Below, piece after piece: positions 7,694 to 12,331 of a stretch of DNA of 14,039 bases. The stretch spans positions 1-14,039 of the forward strand of contig DAITDU010000043.1 in the NCBI GenBank assembly GCA_036839715.1, read 5' to 3'. Made by a program: the position numbers and the translations under genes. The DNA is from Thermocaproicibacter sp002410755 (GTDB lineage: Bacteria > Bacillota > Clostridia > Oscillospirales > Acutalibacteraceae). Position 1 is the stretch's first letter. Each line of letters starts with the position of its first letter. Under the pieces are notes generated by a model. The model did no database searches, had not been told where the DNA came from, and saw only the letters and a list, made by a program, of their open reading frames with translations.

Positions 7694-8162
7694 ATGCCTT
7701 GGAATTCTTGCTACCCGTAAACGGGTCCATGTATTCTTTGAAACTTATTTGATCTGCGGCAATATCTTCCTGCAATTGATTTTTGATATATTCTTGAATC
7801 GCTTTTTTATTTCGGCCCACTGTGTCCACGTAATATCCGCGGCACCAAAAATGCCGAGTTCCATACTTGTATTTTAGATTCGCATGCCTATCAAATATCA
7901 TTAAACTGCTCTTCCCTTTGAGATAACCCATGAATTGTGCCACACTGAGATTCGGCGGAATACTTACCAGCATGTGAATATGGTCTGGGCATGCTTGGGC
8001 CTCGATGATTTCCACACCTTTTTGCTCGCACAGTTTCCTGAGTATTTTTCCTATATCTGCTTTGATTTGACCATATATTTCTTTTCTTCGGTATTTGGGT
8101 GCAAAAACGATGTGGTACTGGCATCTCCACTTTGAATGTGATAAACTTTGTATGTCTTTCAT
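7692..8162 (-). CDS. tnpA: IS200-type Y1 HUH transposase
   Basis: A 156-residue single-strand transposase, typical IS200 TnpA length. Seen: N-terminal WRCQYHIVFAPKYRR, the family signature; the metal-binding HUH motif H61-I-H63 within ACPDHIHML; and catalytic Tyr125 in AIQEYIKNQ near the C-terminus, after FWCRGYYVDTVG. All key residues are present, so the enzyme may be active. By family it cuts one strand at each end of the element, forms a 5'-phosphotyrosine and moves a circular single-stranded intermediate. AGGAGG lies 6 bases upstream of the ATG on the minus strand but can be masked by a perfect 14-bp inverted repeat (8168-8228), implying low translation. No accessory TnpB or omega-RNA region is present. 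Codon use is AT-leaning like the flanking cts genes and unlike the GC-rich mobilization block. Confidence 0.95.
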   Translation of the reverse strand: MKDIQSLSHSKWRCQYHIVFAPKYRRKEIYGQIKADIGKILRKLCEQKGVEIIEAQACPDHIHMLVSIPPNLSVAQFMGYLKGKSSLMIFDRHANLKYKYGTRHFWCRGYYVDTVGRNKKAIQEYIKNQLQEDIAADQISFKEYMDPFTGSKNSKA

Positions 8163-8167
8163 GACAT

Positions 8168-8228
8168 AACCTCCTTTTGTTTTTTAATGCGGTTGGCAGA
8201 CCTGCATCTATTTTAACAAAAGGAGGTT
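8168..8228 (-). promoter_or_regulatory. ribosome-binding-site-sequestering stem upstream of tnpA
   Basis: AACCTCCTTTTGTT at 8168-8181 (minus-strand sense AACAAAAGGAGGTT, containing the Shine-Dalgarno) is perfectly complementary to 8215-8228, which reads AACCTCCTTTTGTT in the mRNA sense and lies upstream. The 33-base loop contains a smaller stem (ATGC...GCAT) and one copy of the CCAACCGCATTA repeat. Established for IS200: the tnpA 5' untranslated region folds to hide its ribosome binding site. Here the same logic is visible in sequence. Confidence 0.75.
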
Positions 8229-8254
8229 TCCTTGTATCTAAAGATTTTTATTCT

Positions 8255-8280
8255 CACCAGCAAAGCTGGTGGTTGTTTTT
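8255..8280. repeat. left-end hairpin of the IS200-like element, also a plus-strand terminator shape
   Basis: CACCAGC (8255-8261), AAA, GCTGGTG (8265-8271) form a perfect 7-bp stem followed by GTTGTTTTT. This is the likely left-end recognition hairpin for TnpA. On the plus strand it also has the form of an intrinsic terminator, a second barrier to transcripts arriving from ctsZ. Confidence 0.65.
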
Positions 8281-8297
8281 CGCTAAAGCTACAAAAC

Positions 8298-8331
8298 AGG
8301 TGGTTGCAAAATTTTAATTTTGTAACCACCT
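8298..8331. repeat. 34-bp near-perfect palindrome next to the IS200-like left end
   Basis: Arms AGGTGGTTGCAAAATT (8298-8313) and AATTTTGTAACCACCT (8316-8331) pair over 16 positions with one G-U-type exception around a TT centre. GGTGGTTG occurs both here (8299-8306) and in the adjacent element hairpin (8268-8275). It may be part of the element's left end, a relic of a related element, or an insertion target. There is no T-tract, so it is unlikely to be an ordinary terminator. Confidence 0.7.
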
Positions 8332-8339
8332 AAATCTCG

Positions 8340-8711
8340 GCCCGTATGTAAAAGTAACGATGAAAATCAAAGGATGGTCAAGGAAGTAACTTCACTACTT
8401 CCTTCTACGTTAAGACTGGATAAGTGCAAAATGATAAACGCAAGCTTAGAGATGTCAACCGCCACATCCTAGATTCCACTGAAAATAGAGAAATAATCTA
8501 CGGTTATACCTGCATCGCCACTTTAGAATTTCGCGAAATTTGGGACAAACCAGACTGGAAATGTTAACAAGGTTAAAATAAGTCACATATAAAAAGGAAT
8601 AACTGCGTTCTATTTTCCGCCTTTACCATACGGTAAATAAGTTTATTACATGATATAATACTCAATAATATTCTGATCACTAAGTTTTTAAAATAGAATT
8701 GTACTTTTTAA
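8340..8711. other. AT-rich gap between the IS200-like element and the mobilizable element
   Basis: No confident gene lies in these 372 bases. They hold a perfect 9-bp stem, AAGGAAGTA (8380-8388) with TACTTCCTT (8396-8404); a small stem TTTACC (8622-8627) with GGTAAA (8632-8637); a short open frame (8424-8567, listed separately); and a stop-rich AT stretch from about 8570. Base composition changes sharply at its right edge, so an attachment site or element boundary may lie here. I could not identify one by eye. Confidence 0.5.
8424..8567 (+). pseudogene. short open frame, possibly a gene remnant (47 codons)
   Basis: A GTG start gives 47 codons to a TAA, with an unbiased protein-like composition: it contains VNRHILDSTENREIIYGYT and ends IWDKPDWKC. 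No Shine-Dalgarno precedes the GTG, and the in-frame codon just upstream is a stop. I do not recognise the family. It may be the tail of a decayed gene truncated when the neighbouring elements inserted, or simply chance. Confidence 0.25.
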
Positions 8712-9659
8712 TCACTCCAGCCATTCCTTAAATTCCTCCAGCGTCATCTTCCCGTTGGTGCACTGTTCTCTCATTTTCCTCGCCTGTTCCGACCACTCGT
8801 AAAAGGCTTCCTGCGTGATTTTTCCGTACTTGATCCACGCGAACCGCTTCTTGTAAGCTTTGCTGTATGCCTTGAACGCCGGATTCTCCTTCTTCTTTTT
8901 TTCCCATACCCGCAGCGCGCCGATTTCCTTGCAAGTACGGCCAGCGCTGTCGAACGGCCTGTCGCAGTATTCGGTGTTGATGTGCCCGGTTAGGGGAAAG
9001 TACTTCCCGCAGTTCTTACAGACACAGAACGGCAGTTCCCGCTTAATACATTCCCGGATAAAATAGTCGATGATTTCGTAAATATCTTTCGGGTACAGCA
9101 CTTCGGTAAAGGCTTTCCGGTCAACTCGTTCAAAGCGCAGAGCCAGCGGCTGAAACGGAAAAATCTCAAGGCCGTTCGCGCTTTTCCCCTCATAATACTC
9201 TGCCATTTTTTTCTGAATCGGCTCTTTCGGAGACAGAACATCCAGAACATTTTCCCACAGACGTTTCACCTGTTCTTGTATGGTAACGATCTCGGACGGG
9301 ATATGCGTCAGCTTTTTGATGGGCAGCAAATCGACCACATCTTCAAACTTTCGATCTTCCGCCTGTTCCAGACGGTTGAGCCAGTCCAAGCGCACAAGCT
9401 CAAAATAAATGTGCTTCTTTGCTATCGTGTCCAACCCCTTGCGGACTTTGTCAGCAAGCCGTGTGTCCTTTTCCGAATACAGTTGACGGAGATCAGCACC
9501 CATTTTTTCAAACAGATTGCTGTACGACATAATATCCAGATATAACAGATCCATCAGGCTTTGCGAAAACACGAAGCCCTTTTTTATTGTTTTCTGTTCG
9601 TTTCCATACTCAAAATATTCCTTTTCCCCCGATATGTAAACCTTAAAGCTATACGCCAT
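8712..9659 (-). CDS. DUF6076 family protein with a four-cysteine zinc-ligand cluster
   Basis: A 315-residue protein of the DUF6076 type, recognised from its C-terminal half. Its four cysteines follow the pattern C-x2-C-x14-C-x10-C (C214, C217, C232, C243) and sit in CKNCGKYFPLTGH, EYCDR and GRTCKEIGA, likely a zinc-binding fold. A basic KKKKENP region and a W-x-K-x-G-K-I helical tail follow. The N-terminal 200 residues are mostly helical, with no signal peptide or membrane segment. An in-frame GTG nine bases upstream overlaps the Shine-Dalgarno GAGGTG, so the ATG at 9659, six bases after that site, is the better start. It is transcribed away from the mobilization genes from its own promoter. 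Function is unknown. Such genes are, in my experience, common on clostridial mobile elements; a regulatory or DNA-binding role is only inferred. Confidence 0.8.
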   Translation of the reverse strand: MAYSFKVYISGEKEYFEYGNEQKTIKKGFVFSQSLMDLLYLDIMSYSNLFEKMGADLRQLYSEKDTRLADKVRKGLDTIAKKHIYFELVRLDWLNRLEQAEDRKFEDVVDLLPIKKLTHIPSEIVTIQEQVKRLWENVLDVLSPKEPIQKKMAEYYEGKSANGLEIFPFQPLALRFERVDRKAFTEVLYPKDIYEIIDYFIRECIKRELPFCVCKNCGKYFPLTGHINTEYCDRPFDSAGRTCKEIGALRVWEKKKKENPAFKAYSKAYKKRFAWIKYGKITQEAFYEWSEQARKMREQCTNGKMTLEEFKEWLE

Positions 9660-9700
9660 TCCTGTCACCTCAATATAGATTATGGACTTATTGCAAATAT

Positions 9701-9729
9701 ATTATACATAGGTATTGACAAGAATGCAA
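9701..9729 (-). promoter_or_regulatory. sigma-A promoter for the DUF6076 gene
   Basis: On the minus strand a TTGCAT -35 box (9729-9724) lies 17 bases from a perfect TATAAT -10 box (9706-9701), about 40 bases upstream of the chosen start. Its -35 box lies inside the spacer of the rightward promoter, so the two cannot easily be occupied at once. Confidence 0.7.
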
Positions 9730-9743
9730 GACGGGATTAAGAT
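9715..9743 (+). promoter_or_regulatory. sigma-A promoter reading toward the mobilization genes
   Basis: A perfect TTGACA -35 box (9715-9720) lies 17 bases before TAAGAT (9738-9743). It overlaps the divergent DUF6076 promoter. An imperfectly spaced inverted repeat lies just downstream (TAGACTA 9751-9757, TAGTCTA 9777-9783) and could be an operator. Confidence 0.6.
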
Positions 9744-9750
9744 GTTATTG

Positions 9751-9783
9751 TAGACTACAGAATATATTTATCGTAATAGTCTA
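9751..9783. repeat. 7-bp inverted repeat, possible operator
   Basis: TAGACTA (9751-9757) and TAGTCTA (9777-9783) are exact inverse copies separated by 19 AT-rich bases, just downstream of the rightward promoter and ahead of the AAGGAGG at 9797-9803. Half-sites about 26 bases apart, centre to centre, would suit a dimeric repressor spanning between two and three helical turns. Alternatively, this is the stem of a 5' leader hairpin. Confidence 0.4.
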
Positions 9784-9813
9784 TATATGATTAAGGAAGG
9801 AGGCTTCTGAAAA

Positions 9814-10173
9814 TTGAATAGCATATCCGGGAAGAGATACGAAAGCCTTGCAAACAGTTTCCGCCATGACCCCCGCGAGGGCGAGCGAGCCGGTCCGAAA
9901 GGGCCGATACCTGTAAGGCCGGGCAATACGCGGCGGCTTCTGCGGTGCAGAGGTCAGGCGCAGGAACGGCAGCCGGATATGTGCAAAAAAGCCCGCAAAA
10001 CCACGGCAATGGCTTTGCGGCCCGGGAAAAAAGGAATTCACTTTATCACCAGTATAGCAGCGGAGCCGGGGAAACGCAAGCCCTTCCCGTGTGGAAAGCA
10101 AAAGGGTACTGCGGAAGCCGGGAGCCGCGCGATACTACCCCAAAGGGGTAGGCCAGCATATTGTTTGTATTGA
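9814..10173 (+). CDS. possible 119-residue leader protein (TTG start), doubtful
   Basis: A good Shine-Dalgarno, AAGGAGG (9797-9803), is followed 10 bases later by TTG and an open frame of 119 codons beginning MNSISGKRYESLANSFRHDP. The protein is very basic and rich in G, P, R and K, with no recognisable domain. It runs into the left arm of the large oriT-like hairpin at 10151. The same DNA contains several hairpins (for example CCGCAAA 9993-9999 with TTTGCGG 10014-10020), so it may instead be a structured RNA or transfer-origin region whose open frame is incidental. The strong ribosome binding site is the main argument for translation. Confidence 0.35.
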   Translation: MNSISGKRYESLANSFRHDPREGERAGPKGPIPVRPGNTRRLLRCRGQAQERQPDMCKKARKTTAMALRPGKKGIHFITSIAAEPGKRKPFPCGKQKGTAEAGSRAILPQRGRPAYCLY

Positions 10174-10262
10174 CGGGGCGCTGCCCCGCAATCCAAACAT
10201 GCTGGCCGGGGGACAGCCCCCGGACCCCCGAAGGACGTTCCCCCAACCCCCAAGGGGGGAGA
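10135..10262. other. oriT: probable origin of transfer (oriT): cluster of strong hairpins before mobC
   Basis: Four inverted repeats are packed together: CTACCCC-AAA-GGGGTAG (10135-10151); a long imperfect hairpin from GGCCAGCAT (10151-10159) to ATGCTGGCC (10199-10207), with inner arms GTTTGTATTG (10163-10172) / CAATCCAAAC (10189-10198) and CGGGGC / GCCCCG; CCGGGGG-ACAG-CCCCCGG (10206-10223); and a C-run/G-run pair at about 10240-10258. The cluster sits immediately upstream of mobC and the relaxase gene, where many mobilizable elements carry oriT. The nick position cannot be assigned by eye. Confidence 0.5.
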
Positions 10263-10273
10263 AAGGAAAGCGA

Positions 10274-10579
10274 ATGCGCAAGGAAAAAATGTTTGCCATG
10301 CGGATGAGCCTGCCGGATTACGAACGCATCCACCGCAAGGCGGAACAGGCGGGCATGAGCATGACGGGGTTTCTCACCTCGTCGGCGTTAGGAAAATCCA
10401 TCGTGGTGGTGGATGGGCTGGACAAGGCTACCGCCGAGCTGAAAGCCATCGGGCGAAACCTCAACCAGATCACAACTCTGTGTAACATGGGGAAAATCCG
10501 GTGCCCCGACCTGAACGAAGTGCAAAAAGGGTTCGGGTCGGTTTTCGATTCCCTGTACGGTCTGATGGACCGGAGCTGA
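10274..10579 (+). CDS. mobC: MobC-like relaxosome accessory protein
   Basis: A 101-residue basic protein. Seen: a ribbon-helix-helix-like start (MFAMRMSLPDYERIHRKAE), then the MobC hallmark AELKAIGRNLNQITTLCNMG, and a final SVFDSLYGLMDRS helix. MobC proteins bind oriT and help the relaxase open and nick it. The frame is open further upstream (an ATG at 10091), but that would run through the oriT hairpins. The ATG at 10274, 6 bases after AAAGGA (10262-10267), gives a normal-length MobC. The stop codon is 4 bases before the relaxase start, so the two genes are almost certainly translationally coupled. Confidence 0.88.
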   Translation: MRKEKMFAMRMSLPDYERIHRKAEQAGMSMTGFLTSSALGKSIVVVDGLDKATAELKAIGRNLNQITTLCNMGKIRCPDLNEVQKGFGSVFDSLYGLMDRS

Positions 10580-10583
10580 CCGT

Positions 10584-11966
10584 ATGGCGATTATTTATGC
10601 GGTAAAGGAGAAAACACAGAGCAAGACGGCTATGTCCAAGGTCCTGCGGTATGTATCGCAGGACAGGAAGACCTTGTTCGGGGATGAACAGGGAAACACC
10701 GTCAAGCTGGTTTCCGGGCAGAACTGCTGCGGAGCGACCGCCTTTCAGGAGTTTATGGCGACCAAGCGCCGCTACCGGAAAGAAAAGGGTGTATATTTCT
10801 ATCAGTACGTTCAATCCTTCAAGCCGGGAACGCCGATTACGCCGCAGAAAATCCACCAGATGGGTGTGGAACTTGCGAAATACTTCGACAGCTATGAGGT
10901 CCAGATTGCCACGCACATCGACCGGGACCACTGGCACAACCATCTGGTTGTAAATTCGGTGAGCTGCGAAACCGGCCTGAAATTACAGTTCAACGAAAAG
11001 GATCTGGAACGGCTCCGCGCCCTCTCCGACCAAATCTGTCAGGCACACGGGTTGGAAATTCTCAAGCCGTATCGGAAACCGGAACACAGGCCGGTGCTTG
11101 CGGGCGAATACCGGGCGGCGGCGCGGGGCGGCAGTTTCAAGTTCCGGCTGATGGCGGCAATCGATCAGGCCATGAAGCAGAGCCGCACCAAGGCCGGTTT
11201 TATCGCCTGTATGGAACGGATGGGCTACCGGGTGAAATGGGAGCCGCATTACAAATACATCACCTATACGACCCCGGAGGGCCAGCGGTGCAGGGACAAC
11301 CGGCTCTATGAACAGAAATATCTCAAAGCGGAAATGGAGGAACATTTCAATGCCGGACTACGAGAAACTGAAACGGCTCAACCAGCCGGAGAGCGCCTTG
11401 CCCGAGCTGCCGGAACAGACGGTCACGGTGCCGTATCTGCCGCAGGTCAGCGCGATTCCGACCGATCAGTGGAACACCATGCTGAAGGGCCAGCAGTTGA
11501 CTGTGCAGCGCCTTCAGGAGCTGTCGGCCTACGTCGCGGCCCTGCCGGGCGTGGAGGACGTAAGCCGGATGATGGAGCACTATTACCGGAACGTTTACTA
11601 CCAGCAGACCGAGGATTTGAAGGATACCGTCCGGCAGGAGAGCCGAGCGATTACGGAATCGGTGTATGCGGGGATGGAGAAGACGAGGAATACGACAGCA
11701 TGGACGATACAGAATACGCTGGACCAATGGGAAACGAAGCTGATGCACCGGGATATATCCCCGCTCAAAATCAAGGCGAAATGGACGGGAATCGGGGCGT
11801 TTCTCTCGGCGATGTTCTTGCTCTTGCTAAAGCTGTTGAAGATCTGGTGAATCCGTATGACCCGCAGCAGGAACGGGAAAAGCCAAAACCCGTTCATAAG
11901 AAAAGGCATAGACGGAAGAAAAAACAGGTTCTTTCCGAAGACGAGGAACAGGAACTGAGCATGTAA
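10584..11966 (+). CDS. MobP-type relaxase
   Basis: A 460-residue relaxase. Seen: an N-terminal nuclease domain with probable catalytic Tyr23 (in LRYVSQDRKT, near the position of Tyr22 in RP4 TraI); the metal-binding three-histidine motif from H111 (HIDRDHWHNH: H111, H116, H118, H120); then a conserved segment to about residue 250 (FKFRLMAAIDQAMKQS and CMERMGYRVKWEPHYKYI). It nicks oriT and pilots the strand during mobilization. Residues 256 to about 422 are overlapped by a complete gene in another frame. There the relaxase frame turns G/A/R/D/P-rich, and only 15 of the 40 codons from 11349 end in G or C, against 28 of the first 40. The last 40 residues are strongly basic (HKKRHRRKKKQ). It follows mobC by 4 bases with GGAG at 10572 as ribosome binding site. 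Confidence 0.92.
   Translation: MAIIYAVKEKTQSKTAMSKVLRYVSQDRKTLFGDEQGNTVKLVSGQNCCGATAFQEFMATKRRYRKEKGVYFYQYVQSFKPGTPITPQKIHQMGVELAKYFDSYEVQIATHIDRDHWHNHLVVNSVSCETGLKLQFNEKDLERLRALSDQICQAHGLEILKPYRKPEHRPVLAGEYRAAARGGSFKFRLMAAIDQAMKQSRTKAGFIACMERMGYRVKWEPHYKYITYTTPEGQRCRDNRLYEQKYLKAEMEEHFNAGLRETETAQPAGERLARAAGTDGHGAVSAAGQRDSDRSVEHHAEGPAVDCAAPSGAVGLRRGPAGRGGRKPDDGALLPERLLPADRGFEGYRPAGEPSDYGIGVCGDGEDEEYDSMDDTEYAGPMGNEADAPGYIPAQNQGEMDGNRGVSLGDVLALAKAVEDLVNPYDPQQEREKPKPVHKKRHRRKKKQVLSEDEEQELSM
11350..11850 (+). CDS. membrane-anchored helical protein nested out of frame inside the relaxase gene
   Basis: A 166-residue protein encoded wholly within the relaxase gene, in the +1 frame. The start is ATG 11350 (MPDYEKLKRLNQPESALPEL), 9 bases after GGAGG (11336-11340). 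I counted 34 of the first 40 codons ending in G or C, the pattern of a genuine gene here, whereas the relaxase frame over the same bases loses it. Residues about 30-140 are polar and helical, probably coiled coil. Residues 145-166 form a hydrophobic tail (GAFLSAMFLLLLKLL) fit for a C-terminal membrane anchor. Known parallel: ColE1 mbeB/mbeD and RSF1010 mobB are nested in the relaxase gene, and MobB is membrane-associated and aids transfer. A similar accessory role is inferred from position and topology only; I see no sequence similarity to MobB. Confidence 0.82.
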   Translation: MPDYEKLKRLNQPESALPELPEQTVTVPYLPQVSAIPTDQWNTMLKGQQLTVQRLQELSAYVAALPGVEDVSRMMEHYYRNVYYQQTEDLKDTVRQESRAITESVYAGMEKTRNTTAWTIQNTLDQWETKLMHRDISPLKIKAKWTGIGAFLSAMFLLLLKLLKIW

Positions 11967-11978
11967 AGGGGGAGTTCT

Positions 11979-12236
11979 GTGAAGTTCAATCGCAAAAAGT
12001 TTGACTGGAATTGGCTCTTTGAACGCTTGAAATTTGCCCTGACCGACCGCAGCGGCGGGTGGAACGTACCGCCTTCCCCGCCGGTTCCCGCGAAGAAACC
12101 GTCCTCTTACCGGGAAGTGACCATCGGCAAGGTGCTGTACCGGCTCACCAGCGTTTTCGAGGGCAGCAAGGACATTGATAAGGCCATGGAACGACTGGCC
12201 GTTCAGAACGCCGTGAATCCGCAAAAAAAAGAATAA
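11979..12236 (+). CDS. small TnpW-like transposon protein
   Basis: An 85-residue protein with a GTG start 4 bases after GGGGGAG (11968-11974); the relaxase stop lies 12 bases upstream. The N-terminal half is basic and aromatic (MKFNRKKFDWNWLFERLKF), followed by a proline-rich linker (PPSPPVPAKKP). The C-terminal part, TIGKVLYRLTSVFEGSKDID then AMERLA, has the pattern IG-x3-Y-x5-F-x9-K-x3-RL that I associate with the transposon-encoded TnpW family of Tn4451-like elements. Function of TnpW is not established. Its place between relaxase and recombinase fits that assignment, but the similarity is judged by eye. Confidence 0.55.
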   Translation: MKFNRKKFDWNWLFERLKFALTDRSGGWNVPPSPPVPAKKPSSYREVTIGKVLYRLTSVFEGSKDIDKAMERLAVQNAVNPQKKE

Positions 12237-12253
12237 AATCGGCCGTATTCGTC

Positions 12254-12306
12254 TGGACTGTCGGCGGTTCCTGCGATATACTGAAATTGATAATACTGCC
12301 GACAGT
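12254..12306 (+). promoter_or_regulatory. recombinase promoter embedded in a 12-bp inverted repeat
   Basis: TGGACT (12254-12259) and TATACT (12277-12282), 17 bases apart, form a plausible sigma-A promoter. It overlaps an inverted repeat ACTGTCGGCGGT (12257-12268) / ACTGCCGACAGT (12295-12306) with one G-T exception and a 26-base spacer. The left arm touches the -35 box and the right arm falls just after the expected transcription start. This arrangement suits an operator or recombination-protein binding site controlling the recombinase. GAGG at 12324-12327 serves the ATG at 12332. Confidence 0.5.
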
Positions 12307-12331
12307 TTGGGCTTGCGGAAAGTGAGGAAAA

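Larger units (their letters stand above)
7558..8280 (-). mobile_element. IS200/IS605-family insertion element, single-gene IS200 type
   Basis: About 720 bases, close to the usual IS200 length, with one HUH/Y1 transposase on the minus strand and no tnpB. Hairpins sit at both ends: three at 7566-7633 (right end, since tnpA reads leftwards) and one at 8255-8271 (left end). As expected for the family, I see no target duplication and no classical terminal inverted repeats. Edges are estimates. It begins within about 10-20 bases of the ctsZ stop codon, so it has not damaged ctsZ but may have displaced its terminator. Confidence 0.75.

Noticed and set aside
8654..8659. TATAAT as a promoter in the AT-rich gap
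   Set aside because: No acceptable -35 box lies at 16-19 bases and no gene starts downstream on that strand.
9660..9668. GTG at 9668 as the start of the DUF6076 gene
   Set aside because: The GTG is itself part of the GAGGTG ribosome binding site. The ATG at 9659, six bases later, is the better start.
10091..10273. N-terminal extension of MobC from the ATG at 10091
   Set aside because: The extension would translate through the oriT-like hairpins, is compositionally unlike a folded domain, and makes MobC unusually long. A ribosome binding site directly precedes ATG 10274.
11347..11748. Minus-strand open frame across the relaxase/nested gene region
   Set aside because: It mirrors the strong G/C bias at the third positions of the nested gene. 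It has no independent ribosome binding site or domain.
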